DNA of 35,231 nucleotides, taken from NCBI GenBank assembly GCA_900769145.1, contig CAAGFN010000106.1, forward strand, positions 1 to 35,231, given 5' to 3'. The stretch is from Rikenellaceae bacterium. GTDB taxonomy: Bacteria; Bacteroidota; Bacteroidia; Bacteroidales; UBA932. The stretch's first letter is position 1. Each line of letters opens with the position of its first letter. The notes beneath the pieces are model-generated. The model ran no database searches. It saw only the letters and a list, made by a program, of their open reading frames with translations, and was not told the DNA's origin. Positions 16,448 through 24,473 of this stretch are shown here, in pieces. The position numbers and the translations under genes were made by a program.

Positions 16448-17947
16448 TCAGCGAGCGTCCAGGTAAATGACTGATGAGGATGAGTCAGTGACCCTGACAG
16501 CCTCGTCAATCCTGCAGAAGAACGAGCCGGAAGAGTAACCGCACACAGCTGCGACATGCTCTCCGGCTTTTTCATTGCAGCAGGCCGGATCAGCATCAAT
16601 CATTGGCGATACCACCACAAGAGCCCTTGACTTGGCTTCCCGGCCAAGTTTCAGGTCGGTGAAAATGTCACTGAGCTTGCGTTTGCCTTTCATTCCCATC
16701 GGTCTCATCCAATCCCCTTCCCTCCAGGTCCTGACAATAAACGGCATCTTCAATGCCCCTGCATCAAGCGCCAAAACGCCACGTGCAGCAAAATCCCTGA
16801 TCTTGGAAACAGGGGTCTCCCCTGCCTCTTCAACATTGACACTGAAAGACATACCGTCAAACTCATATTTTCCTTGCGTCCTCACTACAGCGCAGGACTC
16901 ATTCTCGGACAGCCCTGCAGAAAAAGGACTGAATGGCAGGCCTCTCCGGAACGTCTTTGGAGACCCGGAATTTCCATCCTGACGGAACTCCTTGATTATC
17001 AGCATACCCGGCTCGGTAACGAGTCTGAAACCCGGAGCCTCGAAAACCTTCCCGGACAATGTCGCTCCCGACTTGAGCAGGCGTACCACAGGATCCAGCA
17101 GCCTGTCCCTGAATCCATACTTCTCCACAAGCCTGTAAAGCACATATTCCCAATGCCTTACAGAGAGGAGTCTATCCACATTGATACGGAGCCTCTCCCC
17201 TTCTGTTGCAGGTTCGATTACATCGGCAAGCAGGAAATACTCCTCAGCAATTTCATTCTCCACGGCGAAAACCTCCATCTCCCTGGCGAATGTCCTGAGG
17301 AATGCGGGATTGATTTCCTCAAATACTGGGAAAACCTTATGCCTCAACTTGTTACGTTTATAGACAGTCTCCCTGTTGGTATGGTCCTCCCTGTACTTCA
17401 CCCCGGCAGATGCGGCGAAATCCTCAATCTCCTTCCGCGAGAAACCGAGAAGCGGACGGATCATCCTCACATTTTCCCCTCCCGGAGCCGGAACGAAGCC
17501 ATCGGCCCGCATACCCGTCAGTCCCTTCAGGCCGGTGCCGCGCAACAGATTGAGCATCAATGTCTCCGCATTGTCATTGGCATTATGGGCAACAGCCAGG
17601 ACCGGATAACCGTATTCCCCGCAAACTTCAATGAACCAGTCATATCTCAGCTCACGGGCAGCCATCTCAATGCTAAGCGAATGCTTCCGGGCATAGGATT
17701 CGGTATCGAAATCCGCCTTATGGTATCTCACGCCATGCGACTCAGCCCATTCCCGGACCAATGCCTCGTCCCCGTCACTTTCCTCATCCCGGAGATGAAA
17801 GTTGCAATGCGCCACAGCAAAACTGAGCCCGCACCTGTAAGCGAGCTCCGCCATACACATGGAGTCAATTCCTCCACTAACAGCAAGGAGGACTGTCTCT
17901 CCTTGAGAAATCAGCCCTCCTGCAATCCTTCCAAACGATTTTTCCAT
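16448..17947 (-). CDS. tilS: tRNA(Ile)-lysidine synthetase
   Basis: A 499-residue cytoplasmic PP-loop ATPase that converts C34 of the tRNA-Ile CAT anticodon to lysidine, so that AUA is read as Ile. The ATP-binding loop 'AVSGGIDS' is at residues 22-29. 'AVAHCNFHLRDEES' and 'VAHNANDNAETLMLNLLRGTGLKGL' (quoted in part) are family landmarks. The C-terminal TilS domain is recognisable by 'VRTWREGDWMRPMGMKGKRKLSD'-type sequence near residue 400. The start overlaps the stop of the upstream DUF3078 gene (TAATG), and it is the last gene of the proS-DUF3078-tilS run. Length is slightly above the ~430-450 residue average. Confidence 0.93.
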   Translation of the reverse strand: MEKSFGRIAGGLISQGETVLLAVSGGIDSMCMAELAYRCGLSFAVAHCNFHLRDEESDGDEALVREWAESHGVRYHKADFDTESYARKHSLSIEMAARELRYDWFIEVCGEYGYPVLAVAHNANDNAETLMLNLLRGTGLKGLTGMRADGFVPAPGGENVRMIRPLLGFSRKEIEDFAASAGVKYREDHTNRETVYKRNKLRHKVFPVFEEINPAFLRTFAREMEVFAVENEIAEEYFLLADVIEPATEGERLRINVDRLLSVRHWEYVLYRLVEKYGFRDRLLDPVVRLLKSGATLSGKVFEAPGFRLVTEPGMLIIKEFRQDGNSGSPKTFRRGLPFSPFSAGLSENESCAVVRTQGKYEFDGMSFSVNVEEAGETPVSKIRDFAARGVLALDAGALKMPFIVRTWREGDWMRPMGMKGKRKLSDIFTDLKLGREAKSRALVVVSPMIDADPACCNEKAGEHVAAVCGYSSGSFFCRIDEAVRVTDSSSSVIYLDAR

Positions 17948-19032
17948 TATCTCTTCCGTGAAGCAATCGTATAAGAGAATCCGAACGCGAGGGATTCCTT
18001 GAACTGAATCATCTTCTTTCCATCCGGATATTTCTCGATTATCTTGTCTGTCTTGACCATCACCTTGTCATCATAGATAAGGTTGGTCGTAAGGGTAAGG
18101 GAGAAATACTTGGCAATCTTCCAGTCAATCCTGTTATCCCAGTTCACACGGATGTTCTGGGGCTTGTCCAGATAGTCGGAGAAGAGGACTAGCTGCGAGG
18201 TATATGAGAAATTGTCATTGACCTTGAGCTTTCCGTCAATCTTGAGCTGGGCACCGAACTCGAACCTGGCTGACTTGTAATACATTCCAAGATCATCCGG
18301 GAAGGCTTCAGTATCCTTGTATTTCTTCTGCCGCTCCATACCGTTGGACTTCCTGAGGTCCTCATCCGTAGTGATGACAAAACCTCCGGTGAGAGGTGCA
18401 AGGTTGATGGTCAGCCACTTGGTCGGGACCCAGTCAATACCGAGCGCAATGTTGGTGTATGCCGGAGAAAGGAAGCCGGACTTCTTCACACGGGCATCCT
18501 TCCACTCCTTCTTGCCGGGATCCCAATCATCATCTGCAACATCAGCAGGCTTCTTCGGGACAGGATAGTTGAATCCGTCGGAGAACTGCGACCTGAAGTT
18601 GAACTGGGCAGAGTAATTCAGATTTTTGGCAGCCTTGTATCCGAACTTGCCCTCATAGTAAATCCGGTCATCACTCTTCTGGATCACCGGCTTGTCAGCA
18701 GAGTACAGGAAACCGTAGTCAAGCTGTAGACGGTTGTTGAAGAAGAGATCTTTCTTCTTGTAGTTTGCGCTGGCGTCAATGAACGACTTCATGGTGAAGT
18801 TGTTGTATCCGCCGGCAGCCCAGTTGGTGAACGAAGACTGGCCGAAATCCAGCTTGGTCAGGAGAGAATTGGTCCAATAGCGGGGTTTCTTGACCTTGAC
18901 TTCCGCCTGGGGAGCACCTGCGATGGCCTTGGCAGCCTCTTCAGCAGCCTTCTGTGCGTCTGTAACTTCCTGTGCGCCAGCAACGCCGCAGATAAGCGCC
19001 GCAAGCATGGAAAGAATAAAAAATCTTTTCAT
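17947..19032 (-). CDS. DUF3078 outer-membrane/periplasmic protein
   Basis: I choose the ATG at 19032, 9 codons inside the longest ORF, because 'MKRFFILSMLAALICGVAGA' is a clean signal peptide with a likely cut before 'QEV'. The mature ~340 residues open with an Ala/Glu-rich linker. Conserved DUF3078 features follow: 'LDFGQSSFTNWAAGGYNNF', 'NNRLQLDYGF' and 'DDRIYYEGKFGYKA'. Alternating aromatic strands and a final 'FGFSYTIASRKR' suggest a beta-barrel in the outer membrane. Function is unknown; the family is largely confined to Bacteroidota. It lies 41 bases after proS and overlaps tilS by one base, so it is probably co-transcribed with both. Confidence 0.8.
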   Translation of the reverse strand: MKRFFILSMLAALICGVAGAQEVTDAQKAAEEAAKAIAGAPQAEVKVKKPRYWTNSLLTKLDFGQSSFTNWAAGGYNNFTMKSFIDASANYKKKDLFFNNRLQLDYGFLYSADKPVIQKSDDRIYYEGKFGYKAAKNLNYSAQFNFRSQFSDGFNYPVPKKPADVADDDWDPGKKEWKDARVKKSGFLSPAYTNIALGIDWVPTKWLTINLAPLTGGFVITTDEDLRKSNGMERQKKYKDTEAFPDDLGMYYKSARFEFGAQLKIDGKLKVNDNFSYTSQLVLFSDYLDKPQNIRVNWDNRIDWKIAKYFSLTLTTNLIYDDKVMVKTDKIIEKYPDGKKMIQFKESLAFGFSYTIASRKR

Positions 19033-19073
19033 CTTGATATGAGTCTCGAGCCACGCCAATGCGGGCCCAGGGA

Positions 19074-20552
19074 TTAATACGAAATAGCAAATACTACTCT
19101 CTCATGTGAAGGCTTGCCTGAGTATATGTCCACGCCCTCCTCCTTGCAGACTACGCTGTCCACAGGAATGCAACGGATAGTAGCCTTGGTCTCATCCTTG
19201 ATCTTCTGCTCGGTCTCGGCGGTGCCGTCCCAATGGCAGAGAAGGAAGCCGCCCTGCTGGATCTTCTCCTTGAACTCCTCCCAGCTGTCGCATTTCTGGA
19301 TGCGTGAATCCCTGGCAGTCAATGCCTTGTTGTAAATGGTCTTCTGGATATCCACGAGCAGGTCCTCTATGTACTTGTCCACGCCTTCGAGCGAGATAGT
19401 CTTCTTCTCGAGAGTATCACGCCTGTGAATCTCGACAGTTCCGTTCTGCAGATCGCGGGCACCCATCGCCAGCCTTACCGGCACGCCCTTCAGCTCCCAC
19501 TCGGCGAACTTGAATCCCGGACGGAGGGTATCCCTGTCGTCAATCTTGACGCTGTGTCCTGCCGCCTCAAGGGCCGACTTGACCTCATTCATCTTGGCAA
19601 GCACGGCTGAATGCTCCTCGTCAGTCCTGTAAATAGGAACCATGACCACCTCAATCGGCGCAAGAGCAGGAGGAAGCACGAGTCCGTTGTCATCTCCGTG
19701 AGCCATCACGAGAGCTCCCATGAGCCTGGTGGAAACGCCCCAGGAAGTAGCCCAGACATACTGGAGTTTACCTTCCTTGTCAGCATACTGCACGTCAAAC
19801 GACTTCGCGAAGTTCTGTCCGAGGAAATGTGAAGTGCCGGCCTGAAGAGCCTTTCCGTCCTGCATCATTGCCTCGATAGTCAATGTATCCAGTGCTCCGG
19901 CGAATCTCTCGTTAGGACTCTTGTGTCCGACAATAACCGGCATTGCCATATAATTGCGGGCGAAATCAGCATACACATCCACCATGGTCCTTGCCTCATC
20001 CTGGGCCTCCTGAGAAGTCGCATGTGCCGTGTGGCCCTCCTGCCAGAGGAACTCGGCAGTGCGGAGGAAGAGTCTCGTACGCATCTCCCAGCGGACAACA
20101 TTGGCCCACTGGTTACACATGATAGGAAGATCCCTCCAGGACTTTATCCAATTCTTGTATGTACTCCAGATAATGGTCTCGGAAGTAGGCCTGACAATGA
20201 GTTCCTCCTCAAGTTTTGAAGCCGGGTCGACCACTACTCCGTTGCCGTCAGGGTCATTCATCAGCCTGTGATGCGTTACGACTGCGCATTCCTTGGCGAA
20301 ACCTGCCACGTGCTCGGCCTCGCGGCTGAAGAAAGACTTAGGTATAAAAAGTGGAAAATATGCATTCTGTGCACCTGTAGCCTTGAACTTGGCGTCAAGA
20401 ATCCTCTGCATCTTCTCCCATATCGCATATCCGTAGGGTTTTATGACCATACATCCCCTGACTGGAGACTGCTCCGCCAGTTCTGCCTTTACCACGAGGT
20501 CATTGTACCATTGAGAATAATTCTCGGAACGTTTGGTGATCTGATCAGCCAT
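19074..20552 (-). CDS. proS: Prolyl-tRNA synthetase, archaeal/eukaryotic-type
   Basis: A 492-residue class II synthetase charging tRNA-Pro. It is the short form without the bacterial editing (INS) insertion. Landmarks include 'SPVRGCMVIKPYGYAIWE' in motif 1, 'VRPTSETIIW', and 'WEMRTRLFLRTAEFLWQEGHTAHA' (motif 2 region, quoted in part). The anticodon-binding region starts near residue 290. A C-terminal zinc-like domain ends in the typical Tyr ('VVFAISY'). This class is the usual one in Bacteroidota. The ATG at 20552 starts the conserved N-terminus. It heads a leftward run with the DUF3078 gene and tilS, and its ~95-base leader contains repeated ATTGCAAT palindromes. Confidence 0.95.
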   Translation of the reverse strand: MADQITKRSENYSQWYNDLVVKAELAEQSPVRGCMVIKPYGYAIWEKMQRILDAKFKATGAQNAYFPLFIPKSFFSREAEHVAGFAKECAVVTHHRLMNDPDGNGVVVDPASKLEEELIVRPTSETIIWSTYKNWIKSWRDLPIMCNQWANVVRWEMRTRLFLRTAEFLWQEGHTAHATSQEAQDEARTMVDVYADFARNYMAMPVIVGHKSPNERFAGALDTLTIEAMMQDGKALQAGTSHFLGQNFAKSFDVQYADKEGKLQYVWATSWGVSTRLMGALVMAHGDDNGLVLPPALAPIEVVMVPIYRTDEEHSAVLAKMNEVKSALEAAGHSVKIDDRDTLRPGFKFAEWELKGVPVRLAMGARDLQNGTVEIHRRDTLEKKTISLEGVDKYIEDLLVDIQKTIYNKALTARDSRIQKCDSWEEFKEKIQQGGFLLCHWDGTAETEQKIKDETKATIRCIPVDSVVCKEEGVDIYSGKPSHERVVFAISY

Positions 20553-20593
20553 TTTACGACAATGTGTTTTTGTTTATTAAATAAAATTCTTAA

Positions 20594-20647
20594 TATTGCA
20601 ATGATTATGCGGGTATGAATATTGCAATACCTGCACAATTGCGCAAT
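20594..20647 (-). promoter_or_regulatory. proS leader: three ATTGC-type palindromes and a stem-loop
   Basis: The palindrome ATTGCAAT occurs at 20595-20602 and 20621-20628, both inside the longer direct repeat AATATTGCAAT. A related palindrome, ATTGCGCAAT, lies at 20638-20647. On the minus strand TATTGCAAT (20629-20621) can pair with ATTGCAATA (20602-20594) as a 9-bp stem with an 18-base loop. All three lie between the predicted start of transcription and the proS ATG. They could be operator half-sites or an RNA structure; neither is proven. Confidence 0.4.
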
Positions 20648-20654
20648 CAGCGCA

Positions 20655-20662
20655 CAAAGATA
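20655..20662 (-). promoter_or_regulatory. -7 promoter box for proS
   Basis: TATCTTTG on the minus strand exactly fits TAnnTTTG. Transcription would start near 20648, leaving a leader of roughly 95 bases. No TTG lies at the ideal -33 distance. Confidence 0.55.
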
Positions 20663-20678
20663 CAAATTTATTGTAATT

Positions 20679-20684
20679 AGGAGG
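20679..20684 (+). promoter_or_regulatory. Strong Shine-Dalgarno sequence before the aromatic-rich lipoprotein gene
   Basis: AGGAGG (extended to AGGAGGG) sits 7 bases before the ATG at 20692. A full consensus site is uncommon in Bacteroidota, where most genes in this window have none. It fixes the start codon and suggests high translation. Confidence 0.6.
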
Positions 20685-20691
20685 GCCTATT

Positions 20692-22137
20692 ATGAAGAAA
20701 ACTGACATCCTGAACGCTTTGGGAATCCTGCTGGCAATGACATCTTGCGGTTCAGCATCCCAATACGCTTCCAAACAGCAGTACCAGGACGGGTTCTACA
20801 GCAGACCGTCCGCTACTGAAACCAGAACCGCCACATTGGCGTCCCGTTCGAAAGTTGATGAACTTGTCGAAGAGACGAAGAATTCACAGATATTTCTCAA
20901 GGCAGGTGAGACTGATACTCTCTACGTGCCGGAGAACATGTCCACAACCCTGAAATTCAACAAAGACCAGGGAATCACATCAGTGACAGTGACCAATGAA
21001 CCGGTATATTCACTCTATCCTGAGAGTTATTATTGGTACGGTCCATATTGGAACACCTGGACAAGACCTTATTACAGTTCGTGGTACTGGGGTGCGAACC
21101 CTTGGTACTACTCAAGCATTTACCGGGACCCCTGGTACTGGGATTCCTGGTATTATGACCCGTGGTATTGGGGACGTCCGGGCTACTATTGGAGCTGGTA
21201 TCACGACCCGTGGTATCATGGATATTGGTATCACGACCCATGGTATCATCACCACTATCATGGTTGCTACGACCCGTGCTGGAACACACACGGCTGGTAC
21301 AGCGGCGGCAACAGACATTATGTCAACCGCAGCCTGACATCCGGCAGCACTGTCAGGGACGGAATGGGAGTGGCATCATCAGCTACCAGAAGGACCGCCA
21401 CAGGAACTGCGAACAGGACTTCAGGGTCAAGTTCGCTGACCAGAAGCACGAGGAATACCTCATACTCTTCAGCCTCAAGGGTTGACCGGGCTGCCTTGTC
21501 CACCAGAGGACAGGACAGACTGACTCCTGGAAGGGCCACCGTCTCAAGAGGCTCAGCCTCAAGCGCTTCATCCATGGGGAATCCTGCTTCCGGCACCGTC
21601 TCCGGGAACAACAGAACCGTAGCATCCAGACCGTCCGGAGTCAATGCAGCACGTCCCGCCGGCTCGACAGTTTCACGTCCTTCCGGCACCACGACATCAC
21701 GCCCTTCCGGCGCCACTGTTACCCGGCCGGCAGGGAGCACGACCTCGCGCTATGCCGGTTCATCCGCTTCTTCAAGCAGACCTGTGACAAGTTCCCTTCC
21801 GGCATCACGCAGACCTGCCTCATCCGCTACCTCAAGCGGCAGCAGGAGCGGCGGAAGTTCCTACTCCGGTTCCACAAGCCAGTCCTACAGGAGTTCCTCA
21901 TCAACCTACAGACCAGGCACTTCCTATAGTTCCGGTTCTTCCTACGGCTCATCCGGCAGCTCCTCTTACAGAAGCTCATCCAGCAGTTCTTCATCCTACC
22001 GCAGTTCCAGCAGCAGTTCTTCGTACAGCAGAAGTTCTTCCAGCTCGTCCTACAGCGGAGGCAGCAGGAGCAGCGGCGGTTCATACGGAGGAGGCGCCAG
22101 CAGGAGCAGTGGCGGCGGTTCATCATCAAGACGATAG
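20692..22137 (+). CDS. Lipoprotein with W/Y/H-rich DPWY repeats and a Ser-rich tail
   Basis: A 481-residue exported protein of unknown function. The N-terminus is a lipoprotein signal with the cleavage Cys at residue 19 ('LLAMTSCGS'); no acidic surface-export signal follows the Cys. Residues ~20-100 look like a small folded domain. Residues ~103-210 are extremely rich in Trp, Tyr and His, with four 'DPWY' units and one 'DPCW'. From ~215 to the end the chain is low-complexity: 'SRPSGTT/ATVTRPAG' repeats, then long Ser runs broken by Tyr-Arg, then Gly/Ser. The His/aromatic block could bind metal, haem or glycan, but this is speculation. The next gene, an outer-membrane barrel, starts 24 bases on, so the two may act together in the envelope. 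Confidence 0.75.
   Translation: MKKTDILNALGILLAMTSCGSASQYASKQQYQDGFYSRPSATETRTATLASRSKVDELVEETKNSQIFLKAGETDTLYVPENMSTTLKFNKDQGITSVTVTNEPVYSLYPESYYWYGPYWNTWTRPYYSSWYWGANPWYYSSIYRDPWYWDSWYYDPWYWGRPGYYWSWYHDPWYHGYWYHDPWYHHHYHGCYDPCWNTHGWYSGGNRHYVNRSLTSGSTVRDGMGVASSATRRTATGTANRTSGSSSLTRSTRNTSYSSASRVDRAALSTRGQDRLTPGRATVSRGSASSASSMGNPASGTVSGNNRTVASRPSGVNAARPAGSTVSRPSGTTTSRPSGATVTRPAGSTTSRYAGSSASSSRPVTSSLPASRRPASSATSSGSRSGGSSYSGSTSQSYRSSSSTYRPGTSYSSGSSYGSSGSSSYRSSSSSSSSYRSSSSSSSYSRSSSSSSYSGGSRSSGGSYGGGASRSSGGGSSSRR
21127..21282 (+). repeat. DPWY-encoding repeat block
   Basis: Units encoding Asp-Pro-Trp-Tyr start at 21127, 21157, 21205 and 21235, with a degenerate Asp-Pro-Cys-Trp unit at 21271. Spacings are 30, 48, 30 and 36 bases, all in frame. 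The surrounding codons are mostly Trp, Tyr, His and Gly. Confidence 0.85.
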
Positions 22138-22161
22138 CTTAACCGAACAAATTGACATTCA

Positions 22162-23811
22162 ATGAAAATGAAAAAGATTACGACAATGATACTGTCCGTG
22201 GCAGCGTTGAGCGCAGCGTGGAATTCAAACGGGCAGACGGTCGGGGACGCATTGCGTTTCAGTGACCAGAACTATTACGGAACGGCGCGTTCCATCGCAA
22301 TGGGAAATGCTTTCACGGCACTCGGGGGCGACTTGGGTTCCGTGAACATCAACCCGGCAGGCTCGGCCGTGAACAGTTTCTCACAGGTTACCATTACTCC
22401 GGGATTAACGATTTCAGGAAGCCGGGCAAGCTATCTTGCCGAACCGTCATCCAATGACAAATACGGTCCGGCCATAAAGAACAGCAGCACGAAATTCACC
22501 GTGCCTAATGTCGGGGTGATGATCAACTGCAACACCCGCAGAAAGAGCGGCCTGAAGAACGTGACATTCGGCTTCGTCGCCAACGGCACGTCCAATTATC
22601 TGGACAACACGGCCGCCGCAGGCAGGAACGGTGCCACCACATTCGCCGGCTCCATGGCGGTCAGGGCCAACGGTCTCCCGGTTTCCGGCCTGGACTCAGG
22701 CGATGCCTATGACTACTATGACTGGCTTTCAGTAGTCGGACTACAGTCCGGGATGATAGCGGCATACGGTGGAAAGAGCAACGAATATGCCGGTGTGACG
22801 GAGTCCATCTACGATAGCGGCTCCGGTAATTACGATATCCAGCTCAGCGATGTTCTCGACCAGAGATACGGGCGCATATCCAGCGGCAGCAAGTACGATA
22901 TGGTCTTCAACCTCGGTTTCAATGTGTCCGACAGGTTCTTCATCGGAGCCAACCTCGGGGTAATCTCCTGGGATTACAACATGGACGAGTATTTCAAGGA
23001 ATTCGCAGTGGACCCGTCCAACTTCGGGATTGACTTTGACGGCGGCGGAACCGCATATTTCGACAATCTCCGCTACAGATATTCCTACGACGCAATAGGT
23101 TCAGGGATATATGGAAAATTCGGAGTCATCTTCGTTCCTGTCCCGGGCCTGAGGATTGGAGCCGCCATCCAGACCCCTACTTCAACAATCATCAAGGAGC
23201 ACTGGCAGCACGCAGGAGACACATATTTCACTGACTCATATTACAATGCCAGTGCGCAGTCCCCTGTAGGAGAATACAAATACAAGCTTGTCTCCCCTTA
23301 CAGAGTCAATGTCGGAGCTGCCTTCACCTTCGGTTCATTCGGCCTGATAAGCGCAGATTACGAGATGTGCGACTACAGCACGATGAAGTTCAAGGAAATC
23401 GAGACCAATGACAACAGCGCATTCGATGCCACGAACAACGACATCGCAAACCTGACGGGCATTTCCCACATGCTCAGGCTCGGTGCCGAAATCAAGCCTG
23501 CAAACGGATTCTCAGTCAGGGCAGGTTACAATCTCACCACGACCGGGGAGCGCTACATCGACGATTTGGGCAGCAAGAAAAGGCCCGGGAAATCCTGCAG
23601 CAACTCTGTTTCCGCAGGACTGGGATACAGCTCTTCCGGCTCATTTTTCGCAGACCTGGCCGTCAGGGGCAACTTCCTGGCAAGGGAATACATCTATCCT
23701 TATGATGACTATATCTTCGACGGAGCAGGGAATGCTACCAGCCTGACACCTGAAATCCTCAACAAGAGGAGTCTCTGGGATGTGGTATTGACCGTAGGAT
23801 TCCGGTTCTAG
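22162..23811 (+). CDS. OmpP1/FadL-like outer-membrane transport protein
   Basis: A 549-residue beta-barrel protein of the OmpP1/FadL/TodX group, which admits hydrophobic substrates across the outer membrane. A signal peptide covers about residues 1-24 ('…LSAAWNSNGQ'). The mature N-terminus has the family hallmark 'GTARSIAMGNAFTALGGD' followed by 'SVNINPAGSA' (residues ~37-64). The body alternates aromatic strands and polar loops, and the chain ends 'VVLTVGFRF', a good barrel-assembly signal with terminal Phe. Met3 is an alternative start. It is probably co-transcribed with the lipoprotein 24 bases upstream. The substrate is unknown. Its stop overlaps that of the convergent wbqC-like gene by 4 bases (CTAG). 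Confidence 0.82.
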   Translation: MKMKKITTMILSVAALSAAWNSNGQTVGDALRFSDQNYYGTARSIAMGNAFTALGGDLGSVNINPAGSAVNSFSQVTITPGLTISGSRASYLAEPSSNDKYGPAIKNSSTKFTVPNVGVMINCNTRRKSGLKNVTFGFVANGTSNYLDNTAAAGRNGATTFAGSMAVRANGLPVSGLDSGDAYDYYDWLSVVGLQSGMIAAYGGKSNEYAGVTESIYDSGSGNYDIQLSDVLDQRYGRISSGSKYDMVFNLGFNVSDRFFIGANLGVISWDYNMDEYFKEFAVDPSNFGIDFDGGGTAYFDNLRYRYSYDAIGSGIYGKFGVIFVPVPGLRIGAAIQTPTSTIIKEHWQHAGDTYFTDSYYNASAQSPVGEYKYKLVSPYRVNVGAAFTFGSFGLISADYEMCDYSTMKFKEIETNDNSAFDATNNDIANLTGISHMLRLGAEIKPANGFSVRAGYNLTTTGERYIDDLGSKKRPGKSCSNSVSAGLGYSSSGSFFADLAVRGNFLAREYIYPYDDYIFDGAGNATSLTPEILNKRSLWDVVLTVGFRF

Positions 23812-24473
23812 ATTCCGGATTGCTTCAGATAGACAATGGAATCCGGGCCTTCATTGAAGAGAAGGTCCATTACAGAGAGATCGGACTTGAAGCCATACTT
23901 CGCAGCGAAAACCTGCCAGTATGGCTTTTCCGTATTCAGCAATGAAGGTTTCTTCGGATGCACAAGGCCGCGAAGGTCCCTGATATCCGGTGCAGTTTCC
24001 CCCGGACGTTCATATTCAGCAGTAAAGTCAATGTCGGCTGAAATGCCGATTTTTCCGAGAAAGTAATGTATCAGGCTGAGATTCAGGTCAAAGAGCCTTT
24101 CAGGACGTGCCTCCAGGATAGCGAACAGGCTGTCCTTGTAATACTCGAAATAAGGCGAAGACTCGTATGCGGAGACAATCGCCCTCTCCATCCTCGGCAG
24201 CCAGTCCCTGGTCCAGTCCACCCGGATTTCCCTGATTGGAAGCGAGCTGGTACCTCCCTCGTGGACAACCGGCAAGGTAAGGCTTTCCACTCCCCCGGCC
24301 GCATAGATACGGCATCTGTTGCGGTAAGACTGCTTCTGATAGTTCTCACAAGCCTCAATGCGGAGTCTGGCAGGCACCAAAGAAACTACCCTGCCGTATG
24401 ACAGGGTAAATTCTTCAGCAATTGCTGCAAAATATGATACGGGCGGCATAAAAGCCGTTTCAAGCAGCAGCAT
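23808..24473 (-). CDS. WbqC-like family protein
   Basis: A 221-residue protein of the WbqC-like family, often found in O-antigen or surface-polysaccharide gene sets; its reaction is not established. Visible family features are the opening 'PPVSYFAAIAEEF', 'ENYQKQSYRNRCRI', 'LTLPVVHEG', 'IREIRVDWTRDWLPRMERAI' and the C-terminal 'YWQVFAAKYGFKSDLSVMDLLFNEGPDS' (quoted in part), plus 'SPYFEYYKD' in the middle. It starts on the stop codon of lpxA (TAATG), so it is the last gene of the lpxD-lpxC-lpxA-wbqC run, fitting an envelope glycolipid role. Confidence 0.82.
   Translation of the reverse strand: MLLLETAFMPPVSYFAAIAEEFTLSYGRVVSLVPARLRIEACENYQKQSYRNRCRIYAAGGVESLTLPVVHEGGTSSLPIREIRVDWTRDWLPRMERAIVSAYESSPYFEYYKDSLFAILEARPERLFDLNLSLIHYFLGKIGISADIDFTAEYERPGETAPDIRDLRGLVHPKKPSLLNTEKPYWQVFAAKYGFKSDLSVMDLLFNEGPDSIVYLKQSGI

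Noticed and set aside
16874..17974. 366-residue ORF antisense to tilS
   Set aside because: tilS has its PP-loop and conserved domains on the other strand, and the antisense product has no recognisable domain.
21162..21485. ORFs in other frames of the aromatic/Ser-rich lipoprotein gene, on both strands
   Set aside because: Repetitive, low-complexity codons keep several frames open at once. Only the frame with the signal peptide, the Cys19 lipobox and the strong ribosome-binding site is supported.
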